From: Hygrophila difformis
Lineage: Eukaryota > Streptophyta > Magnoliopsida > Lamiales > Acanthaceae
Length of the DNA: 64,000 nucleotides
Direction: 5' to 3'
Assembly (NCBI GenBank): GCA_030278955.1
Contig: JAOANR010000004.1
Location: 21,212,976 to 21,276,975 of the forward strand
This document shows positions 1 through 11,851 of this stretch, one piece after another; position 1 is the first letter of the stretch, and each line of letters opens with the position of its first letter. Below the pieces are notes generated by a model. The model was not told the origin of the DNA and did not search any database. It worked only from the letters and a program-made list of their open reading frames with translations. The translations under genes and the position numbers were made by a program.

Positions 1-1372
1 GAGATTGACTGCATTAAGGCATTGCTTCATTACCTATGTTCATTAAATCATTCTCTGGATGCTTCATCTCAGCCCAAATAGCTCCCTATCAGCCCCAAAA
101 CCACACCCATTTCCCTAATCCAAAAATCTAGTTCACTTGAGTGTTGGTGAAAGTTGAGGGTTGTTCTCCCTTGTTCCAGAAGTTTCGGTCGAGTTTCAAG
201 CATCCTAAACCCTTCTTCTACGAGTTTGTAAGATCCCTAACCCAAATCCTTGGCCTTAGATTCAGTTTTCAAGTCCTAACATCAAGTATTCTTCCTTCAA
301 CCCCCACAATAGGAGCATTCGGTTGAAGTGGTGATTTGTGGGACTGATCCGGTCGAATTAGGGGACACAACCAAGGAGAATCTCGATGCTAATCTCATCT
401 CAAGTAATTTAGTATTGTGCATTTCGATTTTTAGAGTTTTTGGTTGAGATTCCATCGAGTTCTAGTCCGATCTCATTCCGTTGGTAAAACTGTCAACTAG
501 GGTTTTCAATCGAGTAGTTTCTATTGTTTTGCGATTTTGACTTAGATCCTCATGTTTTAGGAAAACCTTTTCTAAACTAAAAATGTTCCTAACATCTAAA
601 ACATGCTCTCTGCAAATTCTCAGAATTTTTGAACATGTTTTGGACCCCGAAACTAGATCTGGTATTCTGTGATAAGGTGCTGTCGGTTTTGTTGTTCTTA
701 TGCAATCCGATTTTGTTGTTCGATTTAATCCCACCTATGATAGTTATTCGTGCTTGATGTCCCATAAGATTTGTTCCATTTTGTGTTTAGATCATCTCAG
801 TAAAATTTTATGATTTTTGGAGCATGTTCGAATTTTTTATGAATTTTTGAATGAACTGTGGTCGGATGGACTGAAGAGTTTAAGATGCATGGAACAGTAG
901 GTTCTGAAACCAATTTTTATGGGTCACATAGATTCCGAATTTGAAGATGCTTATTTCTAAGAAAAATGTTCATTTGGATGTGTTCTAGCTTCTGTAAAAA
1001 TTTTATAATTTTTGAAAATGATGTGCTATGTTTCCAAATGCAATTTCTAAAACTGCCACTGTACTACTTTTGTCGGTAAATTGTATCTTGCATATTTTGA
1101 TGAACTATGAGTCAATTGTTACTCGTTTTTGAAATATATGAATTTTGGAAATGTGGAATGATAAAAATGTGGTTTTAAAACTTTGTAAGTTTTGATCGAG
1201 TGGGATGCCCAACATTTTAGAGGGTAAGTGCACTTGGTGGAGCTCGTTGGGCAGCCCCCTCTTTTGTAGCAAAAAACGCACATATGATATTATGGTTTCG
1301 TGATTGTAAGAGTCTATACTCCTAGATATATCCGTATGGGTTATCTAGGGCTCCGGAGCGGTCTGTATAGGG
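1..1372 (+). mobile_element. Left part of an older LTR, open at window edge and split by a solo LTR
   Basis: No credible gene is seen. The style matches the other LTRs here: AT-rich stretches built around phrases such as 'ctgtaaaaattttataatttttg', and a segment at 1320-1370 (gggttatctagggctccgga) related to one in the LTR of element D near 61380. The sequence resumes at 4132 after a 2.75-kb solo LTR flanked by TAGGG duplications, and ends near 4795 with the gggtgttata form of the usual LTR terminus. Its left end is outside the window. Confidence 0.6.
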
Positions 1373-1390
1373 TGTAATACTCGAGAATTT

Positions 1391-1500
1391 TGTAACATAA
1401 AATAAATAAATAAATCAAATAAATAAATAAAGTAAATAAATAAATAAACAAAAAACAAAACAATAAAAATAAATAAATAAAATAAATGAATAAACATAAT
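1391..1500. repeat. AAAT-rich simple repeat at the start of the LTR
   Basis: Runs of aaataaataaat with short interruptions. The same position in the C and D LTRs carries shorter versions, so this is a feature of the family's U3 start. Confidence 0.8.
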
Positions 1501-3306
1501 ACATAGACAAGGAAATGAGAAATAGAATTTAATTTAAGAAGGAATTAAACTTCCAATACCCGTAAAGCCAAAGATGATTTAATCAAATAAATTGTACAAG
1601 GGAACCCGACACCAATGGACTCGAGAATTCGAGGTCAATATTAAATCTAGACCCGAGTAAAAATTTAGATAGAAAATAGGAGCCCGAAAATATCCCGGAA
1701 ATCTGAATCCGAGAACATAGAGGGATAGAGTCCGAAAGAGAGGAGAAAAGCCCGACGGATCGTACGACCCGGCCCAGACCGAAATCCAGGCCAGGATGGC
1801 GCAGTGTCCGCGCGGTGTTTACTCATAGGGTGCGCCAACCCCGCGCCAGATCAGACAGCAGCGACGTTCCGCGATTCACTCGCCCGAATCCGGATTTTCC
1901 GACTTCGGTTGCTTTCCTTTCGGCTCAAGACACTTAGGAGCAGCCTTTGGACGTCCCCTAGGTCTTGCACATCTATAAATAACCATCTTAATCAATCCCA
2001 AACATTTTTAAAACCCCACGAAATCTCTCTACACATCAAACCCTAATTCCGGAGTCGTCGGAGGCACGAAGGCAAGAGAGGAGACTGTCTTGGACAAAAT
2101 TTGGGGCTATCGTCGTGTTAAGATCCGATCTATTCCTTTTTCCATTCTTGATTCGAAAATGAATCCTAACCTCATCCTTTTTCCATTCTACATTCTGATC
2201 CGGATCGAAAGCGAAGAACCCGACGGAATCAAGGAGATAAACGGTGGACTGGAAGCCACGCCTCCGAATCGACGAGCCGGGACAACCGTGAATCTGTAAG
2301 TTAATACTTACATGGTTTGAGAGATTTAAAATTCATTTGATCTAAAGATTTGAATCAAGAACGTAAAATCTGTCACAACTAAAATCCTTACGGCGCAGCC
2401 TTTTTGCACGATTTTTCCGAACCCTTAAAACCATTCAAACGAGAAAACTTAAAACATGAAAAACATTCCTAAGACATAGATCAATCTTCTGTAAAAGTTT
2501 CATAATTTTTCATCATGTTTTGTTATCCGAGAACGACCGCAAACGAACCTGCCCTCGACTTCGATCTTGAAACGGTGATAGATTCTTGGTCCGAACTTGA
2601 GGTTGATTTTCACCTTAGATCTAGACCGATTTAGGAAGTGTTGAACATAAGAATTATAGATCTATACATTTAGAATACCTCCATAATTTTTTGGAATTTT
2701 TCGTTGAGATTTGATATCTGAAATCGACTCCAAACCAAACTGTTCTAAATTTAGATCTTGAAATCTTGACAGAACTTTAGTCCGAACTTGTAGGCGTTTT
2801 TGACAATAGATATAGGATGAATTAGATCTTTTGTTGAACATGAAACCTGTAGATATATGTCTTAGGCATCTCCCTGTAAAATTTCATCAAGTTTAGAGTT
2901 GGTTTGCTATGGTAGATCATGAAATCTTGAAACTGCTGCTGGAAATTTCGGATAGATTTGTAACCTGATAGAAATCTACATTTTTGATTTATTTTCTTAA
3001 CCCGGATCAAAAAAGTTAAAAAACAAAACTTGTTCGTCTCTGTGTTTTCGAGTCACTAGTAAAATTTCAAAATGTTCCGACTTAAAACTGATTTTTTACT
3101 AATTTTGGAGTAAACAGTGGTTTATCAAAGTCAAATCTTGAAAATCTTGTCGAAAATGATTTTAAATGATATCGGAGCGAATAGCGTCCTGAAATAGTAT
3201 ATTTTGAGAAGCTTATTAAATTTGAGAAATTGGTCTTTCTAAACAAAGAAAAGATTAAAACATTGTGGTTTATGACTAAGCTGGATACTATCAATATTGT
3301 CTACGG

Positions 3307-3469
3307 CTTGTGGACATAAGAGCCCAAGTGTATGTCTAGTGGACGTAAGAGCCCTAGCGACATATTGATTGTATGGCTAGTGGACGTAATGAACCTATTA
3401 AAAGATTGACCATGATACTCGTGGACATAAGAGCCCGAGCGTAAGGCTGGCGGACATAAGAGCCCTAGC
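3307..3469 (+). repeat. Tandem hairpin array with covarying stems in the solo LTR
   Basis: Five degenerate copies share the core tGGACrTAAGAGCC. The bases flanking the core pair with each other and change together: CTTG with CAAG (3307-3328), CTAG with CTAG (3336-3357), CTCG with CGAG (3418-3439), and GCTGG with CTAGC through one G-U wobble (3446-3469). The copy at 3377-3399 is decayed. Confidence 0.7.
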
Positions 3470-4131
3470 AATGGTGATCTGTAAGAGAAATGAAACGAGA
3501 AATTTATAAGAGATCCAAATTAAAATCCTTGATAAATGGTGCTGTTGAATTTGTGTCACTTTATTTCTTCCAAGTTATATTCATGATCTTATGAAATCCA
3601 TGTCTTTTAAATTATGCAATTAAATTATTATTAGATAAATAAATTAAATTATGGGGTGTTATGCACATGTTTTCTTTAAATCTAATTAATGGCGTTGAAA
3701 CCCCATAATCATGTATGTGTTAACTTACTCAGCAAGTTTTTGCTGACCAAATCATGTTTTTCCCTTTTTATACAGAGTATGAAGAATATGCATCATCATA
3801 TGCATGCATGGGATATTTGAGAAAACATTATTTTCTTTGATTATTCTATTCTTAGTTATGAATTGCATGAACGGGCCTGTTTAACCCGTATTTTGGCCGT
3901 GTGGCCCAATTTTAAATTCCGCTGCATTATACATATGTAATTATTACTTTCCGCTGCAACGTTGACATATTATTTTTAAACTATATATGAATGGGATGTT
4001 TGAATGTTTTAAATTCTGAAAAACTATAGCATTGCATCTCTTTAGCAAGCTCGGAGAAACCGTGTCTTGCTAGGGAGGTGTGGCGGTGACATCCCGACCT
4101 GGGTGACCAAAAACCGGGGTGTTACATAGGG

Positions 4132-4795
4132 TCAATGCTTTCACATCCCTCATGGGTACGATTTCCAGAGGTGAGTTGATTCCAAGGGTACGTCCCTAGA
4201 ATCTTTATTTGGAGTCCTTGTGGGTGTTAGTCCCAATGGGCATATTTGGTAGCCTCGATCAAAATGAACAATGATAATTTATGTGTGGCAAAGCGTAAGA
4301 AACTTCGGAAATTATTTCTAATCGTTCTTCCTTTTAAATTAAGGATCCTATATTTTATATACTCTTCTAAAATCTTTTAAAATTCGTTGTGCTATATATT
4401 AACTTACGCAGTACCGTATGTACTGATAAGTTGCTGTTTTTCATTTTCTTCAAATTTCGCAGGGTGAGCATTGCACTATGGGATGGGGATTTCTAATGCG
4501 AAGACTTGTCGCACTTATTTTAGTTTTATTTTCCGCACTGAGACTTCGGACTTTGGACTTTGGTTTTTGGCCGCTTGTTTTGGCCCTTGTTTAGCTTCCG
4601 CAATACTTTTATACTCCGTGCATGTCGTACTCTGATTTTAAACTTCGGGCACTGTTGAATGGTTTTAAATTATTTTAAGTATTGATACAACTTAGCCATA
4701 GCATCTTTTTAGATAAGCTCGATTTGGATCGTGTCTTATTTAGAAAGGTGTGGCGGTAGCGTCCCGGCCTGGGTGATCAAATCCGGGGTGTTATA
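4132..4795 (+). mobile_element. Right part of the LTR interrupted by the solo LTR
   Basis: It continues the LTR of 1-1372 after the TAGGG duplication. It contains the group blocks 'cttacgcagtaccgtatgtactgat', a 'ttggccgcttgttttggccc' block and the terminal 'ggtgtggcggtagcgtcccggcctgggtgatcaaatccggggtgttata'-type end (given here only as a description of the block order). The last base pair differs from the canonical TTACA, which fits an old copy. AT-rich unique sequence follows. Confidence 0.65.
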
Positions 4796-5223
4796 TTCAG
4801 TTACTTTTGGGATGTTATTAACCTAAGAAAGGGATGATAAAAATTAAGTCAAAATGTGGTCCAATGGATTAAGAGACAAAAAAACCCCACAGAATATGCT
4901 AATCTAAACAAATTCGGACAACATTCATGGCCCACAATTCTTCCCATTACTTTCCACGATTTCAGAAATAATCAATTTGTAAACTCCAAAAATAATCATC
5001 AATTAATAAAACTTTAAAAAGGAAATAATATAATAAAATTCACTGCCATATTGGGCAAAACCCAAAAAGTATCACACCGTATACATCAAAAAAGATATGT
5101 CTGGAAACCCATAGTATGAATACAAACTCATTTGCAGGCAATATAATTAATTCAGAAATCCTATTTTACAAGACATTAATGTGCTAAGGTAAATCAGCAA
5201 CATGCGATTCTTACCTTATTTTG
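4796..5223. other. AT-rich intergenic sequence upstream of the GDSL gene
   Basis: No ORF, repeat or RNA gene was recognised. It is presumably the promoter region of the gene starting at 5307. Confidence 0.5.
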
Positions 5224-5230
5224 TATAAAT
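5224..5230 (+). promoter_or_regulatory. Probable TATA box of the GDSL esterase gene
   Basis: TATAAAT about 80 bases upstream of the ATG at 5307, a normal spacing for a plant gene with a short 5' UTR. Confidence 0.5.
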
Positions 5231-5306
5231 GGGACAAAGTTCTCAAAACAAAAAACAAAGGAAGAATAACTCTATTCTGTTTATCAGAACTTCGAACTAA
5301 TCACAA

Positions 5307-6164
5307 ATGATCTTACCCACTGCATACCTAATCATCCTCTTCTCCATCAGCCACATCGCCGCCATCAATGCTGCAGCTGCCCCAAACATAACTGCAGTGT
5401 CCGCCTTTGGCGACTCCATTCTAGACGCCGGAAACAACAACGGCCTCACCTCCATTGCGCGAGAAAATCATCATCCATACGGCATTGACTTTCCCGATAA
5501 AGTTGCTACCGGAAGATTTTCTGATGGAAAATTGACGTCGGATTTGATAGCCGGACAACTCGGCATCAAAGAGGCCGTGAAGGCATACTTCGACCCGTCC
5601 TTGACCAATAAAGACCTGCTCACGGGTGTGAGCTTCGCTTCAGCAGGATCCGGCTTGGATGGCATAGTGACACCGAAAGTGGGGAACGTGATGGGCATGG
5701 ACAAGCAGTTGAAGATGTTCGATGAGGCAATAGGGCGAATGAAGCAAGTTGCGGGCGAGCACGAAGTGAATCGGACACTCGAGAATGCTCTGTTTATAAT
5801 CTCAGCAGGGAGTAATGATATGATGATAAATAAGTATATATTGCCATTGAGGGAAAACATAAACGTGCCTCAGTACCAGGATTTCCTAGTGCAGAAATTG
5901 GATCAATTTATACGGGTAAGACAATTATCATCTTTCTGTTTAAATTTTTCTTAGTCATTAAAATTAAGTATACCAAGAGGGAATGGGGAATTGACCGAGT
6001 GGTAATGTTCCATAACTTCCAACCTTGAAATGTAATTACAGAGCATACAAAACATGGGAGCCATAAAAGTGGGGGTGCTGGGGATCCCACCGCTCGGTTG
6101 CGTACCACTGATAATGTGGTTGCACAGAATAAAAAAGTTTCGTCCACTATCGAATCTCACGTGA
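5307..6164 (+). pseudogene. GDSL esterase/lipase, 3'-truncated (two exons visible)
   Basis: Secreted SGNH-type hydrolase of the plant GDSL family; substrate unknown. Exon 1 is 5307-5915 (donor gtaag) and exon 2 begins at 6042 after ...attacag, phase 0. Residues 1-25 form a hydrophobic signal peptide. The nucleophile block is FGDSILDAGNNN, with GDSI at 35-38 and Ser37. The third block is GSND at 168-171. Exon 2 carries the family segment GVLGIPPLGCVP. The frame then meets TGA at 6162-6164, giving about 243 codons where the family usually has 350-370. The C-terminal DxxH block with the catalytic Asp and His is absent, so the visible gene cannot encode a complete enzyme. A further splice site before the stop, with the remaining exons in the assembly gap, is possible. 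The ATG was chosen because it directly precedes the signal peptide and follows a TATA box. Confidence 0.8.
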
Positions 6165-6352
6165 TTTAGGTATACATTTAGGTATCTGGTTGATTCCGAA
6201 ATGAATATAATCTAGTTGGAATGCCCTTTGTTTATATAGATTTGAGCCCACTTCACATATTATCAATTGATTTTAGGTTGGTACTTCATATCCATCTTCT
6301 AACACTATTTATATACATGTAATTTAAAGATGTGATTTATTTTTGAGGTAAT

Positions 6353-6516
6353 AACTAAAATAGGCCACCAGAAGGAGTCATTTCCACTTTTAGGCCACGA
6401 TAGGAAAATAGGCCATTAGATGGATTTCGGGCCTAAATTTAGGCCATTGGGCTGAAATTCGGGCTGCTATGGCCTAAAAATGAAAATGACTCCTTCTGGT
6501 GGCTTATTTTAGTTTT
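6353..6516. mobile_element. Foldback MITE
   Basis: The left arm, starting aactaaaataggccaccaga and running through gtcatttccacttttaggcc, is matched by an almost perfect inverted copy at 6470-6514 ending in ggtggcttattttagttt. The centre (6400-6470) is also made of aggcca/tggcct repeats. There is no coding capacity. A target duplication is not clear in the A/T-rich flanks. Confidence 0.75.
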
Positions 6517-6661
6517 TTTCAATTATTTTTTATTTTATGTAATTAAAATAAATAATGCTAATTTTGTGTCATTATTTATCTCCTACTTTTTTCTTTCTTG
6601 TTCCAATATTTTTATTTCATTTGTATTTTAAAAATAATTAAATATTAATCGTCAAACCTAA
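6517..6661. other. AT-rich sequence up to the gap
   Basis: Nothing recognised. The left end of the MULE may lie here or in the gap. Confidence 0.4.
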
Positions 6662-7161
6662 NNNNNNNNNNNNNNNNNNNNNNNNNNNNNNNNNNNNNNN
6701 NNNNNNNNNNNNNNNNNNNNNNNNNNNNNNNNNNNNNNNNNNNNNNNNNNNNNNNNNNNNNNNNNNNNNNNNNNNNNNNNNNNNNNNNNNNNNNNNNNNN
6801 NNNNNNNNNNNNNNNNNNNNNNNNNNNNNNNNNNNNNNNNNNNNNNNNNNNNNNNNNNNNNNNNNNNNNNNNNNNNNNNNNNNNNNNNNNNNNNNNNNNN
6901 NNNNNNNNNNNNNNNNNNNNNNNNNNNNNNNNNNNNNNNNNNNNNNNNNNNNNNNNNNNNNNNNNNNNNNNNNNNNNNNNNNNNNNNNNNNNNNNNNNNN
7001 NNNNNNNNNNNNNNNNNNNNNNNNNNNNNNNNNNNNNNNNNNNNNNNNNNNNNNNNNNNNNNNNNNNNNNNNNNNNNNNNNNNNNNNNNNNNNNNNNNNN
7101 NNNNNNNNNNNNNNNNNNNNNNNNNNNNNNNNNNNNNNNNNNNNNNNNNNNNNNNNNNNNN
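6662..7161. other. Assembly gap (500 N)
   Basis: Exactly 500 N, a typical placeholder length, so the true distance is unknown. Sequence resumes inside a B-family LTR, immediately after the position of that family's hairpin array. Confidence 0.98.
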
Positions 7162-7827
7162 CCGGTATGGTGTCCTCTTCTTAGTCTACGGGATGAAAAG
7201 TAAAAGACTTGTGTGAGTGTTTCATTATGCTTAAATCATATTTATCATGTCTTTAATTATGTATTTAAAATTTATGCATCTTAAATTATGCTTTAAATTA
7301 CGCTTTTAAAATTAAGTCCTTTAATCATGTTTTTCCGCCGCTAATAAATCATGTATTTCTAAATTCTCGTACGGTAAGCGAAATCTTTAGTTTAAACACT
7401 TGTGACCCCTTTTATTGGTAGTTAGGGATTAACTTACTCAGTATATTTTATACTGACAACCGTTGTCATTTCCTTTTTTTACAGAGTACGTCGAGTGACG
7501 CATTGCATATGCACTTGGGGGGGAAATCATAACGGACATTTTAAATTTCTGCATCGTACTGTTTTTACCGGGTCTGTTAAACCCGAGGATTTGGCCATGT
7601 TGGCCGTGATTTTACTTTCCGCTGCACTTACTTTATTTACTTTCCGCGCTTGATAATTTCTACTATCGTACTAAGTATTATAAATTTCCGGACTAAATCT
7701 TGAAATGTTTTAAATCTTTTCATACCCACAAGCCTTGCATCTCCTTAGCGAGCTCGGGAAGCCGGGTCTTGCTAGGGAAATGCGGCGGTGACATCCCGGC
7801 CTGGGTTATCAAATCCGGGGTGTTACA
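7162..7827 (+). mobile_element. 3' part of a B-family LTR
   Basis: Nearly identical to the last third of the B LTRs (compare 28321-28984), starting ccggtatggtgtcctcttct and ending aaatccggggtgttaca. The 5' part is in the gap. The junction at 7827/7828 falls directly in transposase coding sequence, so this LTR or element interrupted the MULE transposase gene. The target duplication (acaga expected) cannot be checked because the other border is missing. Confidence 0.85.
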
Positions 7828-9492
7828 ACAGACCATTAGCTGTTTTTGTTGGATTCAATCATCACCGACAGACTTCGATTTTTGGAGCTGCATTGATGCT
7901 TGATGAAACTCAAAGATCATTTGAGTGGCTATTTAAAACATTTTTGAAGTGTATAGGGGATAAGGCACCTCAAAGGATTTTCACAGATCAAGATTGTGCG
8001 ATGGCACCGGCAATTAGGAAAATTTTGCCTAATACCTATCATGCTTTATGTAGTTGGCACATTATAGAAAATGCGAAAAAAAATTTGAGTCAACTGTACA
8101 CACCAAGGTAAATATTTAGTTATTTTTACTTTCAATTGTTTTTTCGATTTGGATATTGATATGTACATGTTGAACTCATTTTTTTAGGTTTGATAAGCTA
8201 TTTCATCATTTGGTATATGATGTGAGGACAGAGATGGAATTTGAGGTGGAATGGGAATACATGCTATCAACTTGTTTCTCACAGTCTGAACATAGGTGGT
8301 TGTCGACTACTTATAATTTGAGAAGTCAATGGTCCGCTGCTTGGGTTAAAAATCATTTTACTGCAGGAATGAGGACTACTCAGCTAAGTGAATCTTTTAA
8401 CTCAGTTGTGAAACGGTATGAATAAATTTCATTTTTCAGTGATAGTTGAATAGTTATTTTCAGCGAGGCTTTACTGTTTTGATCAGCGAGAGTGTTCTAT
8501 TTATTTCAGCGATGTGTGTTTGCTTTATGTAGTTGAGAATTTGATTTTTCACATCCCCATATTGTGTTGACATTTCACAGGTTCTTAAGGCCAGTTAATA
8601 ACTATGTTGAGTTCTTTGCACATTTTGACAGGGTTGTGGAGTCAAGGAGGGATAATGAACGGATGGAAGATTTTAAGGCAGATGATAGACAAGTTTCTGC
8701 CAGGTTTATTATGAATCCACTATTGAAATATATAGCTGAGAAGTATACACCAAATGTGTTCAATATTTTCAACAATCAGTATGATCTGTCATTTGGGTAT
8801 GTGGTTGAGCTTCAACCAGATGCATTAATTTATCGTGTTTGCAAGAGAGAAGATGCAGATTCAAAGATGATTGGTGATCATGTCAATGTTAACATTGATG
8901 ATGGTACAATTGGATGCTATTGCAATATGTTTGAGAATATGGGGATTTTATGTTGTCATGCTCTGAGGGTGATGGATGTTCTGTCAGGAAGTGGAGCAAA
9001 AGTGTTTCATACTATTCAAGATAAATATATTTTGCAGCGGTGGTCAAGGAATGCAAAATGTGATCTTAGTTATGTTGATGTTGGTGTTGGAAAAGAAACA
9101 AATGTGGTCAATGCAGCATCTAGATACCGGAAATTGTGTGGCTTGTTTTTGAAGTCAGCAATTGTGTTGTCACGAAATGAGGTTGCTTGTGAATCGTTTA
9201 TGTATGACTTTGAGACATTGATGAAAACATATGACAATATTGATATTAACAAAGAGTCGGGTAATTTCTAATCAAAGACATATTTATGTTTTTGCTTTTT
9301 TGAAATTAGTGTTTCTCAATGTTTTTGTTTTTTTTTGCAGAGATTGGAAGTACATCAGATTACTCAAATTTGCATTTAAGGGAAAGAGAAACGTGTAAAG
9401 GGCGGAAGAAATCGAACAAGAGAATGGTCTCTATTTCTGAAGCTGTTCGGAAAAAGAAAGAGTTAGAACATCGTAAACGGATGCAGAAATGA
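7828..9492 (+). pseudogene. FAR1/FHY3-like MULE transposase, N-terminus missing
   Basis: Mutator-like (MULE) transposase of the type from which FAR1/FHY3 proteins derive; it would cut and join DNA at the element ends. Exons: 7828-8107, 8188-8415, 8581-9260 and 9341-9492, all joined in frame through GT-AG introns. Exon 1 opens in the middle of the transposase core (PLAVFVGFNHH), with the segment ITDQD-like 'FTDQDCAMAPAI' supplying an acidic residue, then CSWHI. Exon 2 has TTQLSESFNSVVKR, the likely catalytic Glu region. Exon 3 carries a SWIM zinc finger, CYC...CCH, near 8917-8965. The C-terminus is basic (KGRKKSNKR, VRKKKELEHRKR), probably a nuclear localisation signal. The DNA-binding N-terminus and the first catalytic Asp lie beyond the LTR junction at 7827. 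The surviving part has no stop or frameshift, so decay is recent. Confidence 0.8.
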
Positions 9493-10038
9493 AGATTTTC
9501 GTTTTTTTAGAAATGACATGATGTGTATTGATCATCAATATTGTATTGATCGACTTAGTTCAGTGCTAACTAATGCAATTCAGCGATGAAAGTTAGTTTC
9601 AATAAAAAAAAATAATCGTGTAGTATTTAATAAGAAAATGTTACAATGTCTCAGAAAATCGCGTAAAGAGTGCAATTCAGCGATGGTTACCTATTGAAAA
9701 AATCGATCGTCATAGTGCAATTCAGCGATGGAGATGAGTTAATAAAAAATAACCGTGTAGTAGTTAATAAAAATTTTACAATGTTTTCAGAATTCGCGTA
9801 ACGTCTAGTAACGCGATTAATAAAAAAATCACCGTCTAAGTAATTAATAAGAAATAACCGTCGAGATTTCACCGTGTAGTATTTAATGTCAATTTAACCG
9901 CCAATTTTTAATTTATCACTGTCGATACTTTCTCTAGGGCTTTTCAGCGATTTAGCGATTCTCTGCGTCTACGGCGAATGGCGATTGTTTTTCTACGGCG
10001 AACGGCGAACGGTGATACTTTACTTTTTGTTATCAAGA
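9493..10038. other. MULE spacer with CAGCGAT motifs
   Basis: Non-coding sequence between the transposase and the Ulp1-like gene. It contains repeated phrases 'gcaattcagcgatgg' (9581, 9672, 9719), 'accgtgtagta', and near 9955-10015 a run of gcgattctctgcg / ctacggcgaa repeats just before the next ATG. Confidence 0.6.
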
Positions 10039-11851
10039 ATGGCTGAAAAAGTGCATACTCAGGTCTGATGCGTTCCATCTAGCATTTGTCTTTTAAATAA
10101 TATCCTGAACGAGAGTGACCGAGATGGGAAGAAAGAGTTTATTCACGAAACTTGCTTCAGTTGTCTGCTTATGTTCAAAATGTGCATGCTCAAGGTTGAT
10201 CCTGTTATAACTTTGATTAATCAGTGGAGCATTCAGGAGGAATGCTTTATTATTGATAAAAACCGTCGATGGAGGTTTACAGATGAAGACATTCATAAAG
10301 TATATGGTTTGCCATGGGGAGTCGATAAATTTATAATAGATTTGAAGAATAATGAGATTGGTTATGATTTTGCTGATGAATTTTGTGAAAAGTATTCTCT
10401 TATTACGAATAAGAAGGAGCCTAATCAGATACCTGTTAAGGATCTTAGAGCTATTTTAGAGAATACAGAGAATACTGAAATTCCATTGGATGACTACTGG
10501 AGGATGTATGTTTTGTTTGCTCTGCAGAAAGTCTTTACTCCTAACTCAGGGAGGGTTGTAAACAAAAGGTATCTTCAGTTTCTTAGATCTCCGGAAGAAG
10601 CTTTAAGGTACAATTGGTGTCTTCATATTAGACAATTTCTTATCAAATCTCTGAATAAGTATAGGGCAAAATTGGATAAGGGAACCAGTGCTCAAGCACG
10701 CCCCTGTGGAGACCTGTTTTGCTTAATGGTAATTTTAATTTTGTGTTTGTTATGCAATTTATATTTTTTATGTGATTTATATTGTTGATTATGGTCATTG
10801 TTTGTTGATTATGTATCTTGTTTGTTTTTGTTTTTTTCAGCACATGTTTTTTGATTTCTATGAGCGTGAAGAGCTTCATTTGGTTGGATTTACATGTAAA
10901 AAGGATCGATACTTGGAGATGGTTGATATCTGGAAGGTTTTCCCTAATGCAAAGTATCCAGATATTGACTTTAAGAAGAAATCGAGGGCTGCGAAAAGGA
11001 CTGTGGAGGAAGATGACGATCGACTTAGCACTTTTGTTTCTGGTCTAAAGAAGAAAAGGAGGGGTGGGAAAGAAGTGGAAGATAAGCGTTTGAATTCTAC
11101 TGCAAATGAACAAACTGCCAATCTTTCTAGGAGTGTGGATGGAGGAGGAGATGAGCAGTTAGGAGAAAATGTGGATTTGAATGCTAGTGGAAATGAAGCT
11201 GCTGCCAATCTTTATAGCTTGCAGCCTATGTATTCACCTGTTGCAAATGAGACAACTGATTCTGAACCAGTTGTTCATCTTTCTGATCACACAATGGACT
11301 CTATTCTGAACATTGCTTGCCAATATATGGATGCTGATGCTTCAGGCAATGTTGATCCTCTCATAGAAGCATCCAGAAATGATGTTGAACCTTCCCCACA
11401 CCCCCTTGTGATCAAGATGCAGGTGAACTGTTGATTAATGTGGGTCGACGTCGTGAAGGAGAACAGTCAAATAATCTTGATATAACTGCAAGCGAAGGAG
11501 AAATCTTGATGGGTATATTAGCAGGAGCTGGAAATGTTGTGATAAGTCAAGGGGGTCCGGAGGTGACAAGTTTGCGGGAAGGAGGTGATGTAGATGCTGG
11601 GAATGTAAAAGACAAAACTGAAGAGAGAGTTGCCCCGGAGACTGAAAATTTACCTGAAAATGTACCGAATGTAGTTTTATAAATTTTGTACTTCATAATA
11701 TTTTTTAAAGGTAGTTTCTGACATTCTTTTTTCTTTTTTGCTTTTTCTGTGTTGTTTATTTTTATTGCAGAGATCTTTACTTCGATTCCGAATCCCTTTC
11801 AGTTTCGATTCGTTGAATGTATGTACAGTGACAAAATGTTTGCTATAGGGG

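Larger units (their letters stand above)
1373..4126 (+). mobile_element. Complete solo LTR, C/D-like Ty3/gypsy family
   Basis: It begins TGTAATACTCGAGAATTTTG and ends CCGGGGTGTTACA, the same termini as the LTRs at 30184 and 59565. The flanking five bases TAGGG (1368-1372 and 4127-4131) form a perfect target-site duplication, so this is a solo LTR left by LTR-LTR recombination. It contains the conserved blocks of the group: TATA-like ctataaataa near 1972, 'ttaacttactcagca...tgctgacc' near 3720, 'gaacgggcctgtttaacccg' near 3870, and a terminal 'agcaagctcggagaaaccg' block. Length is 2754 bp, against about 2.6-2.7 kb for its relatives. Confidence 0.9.
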
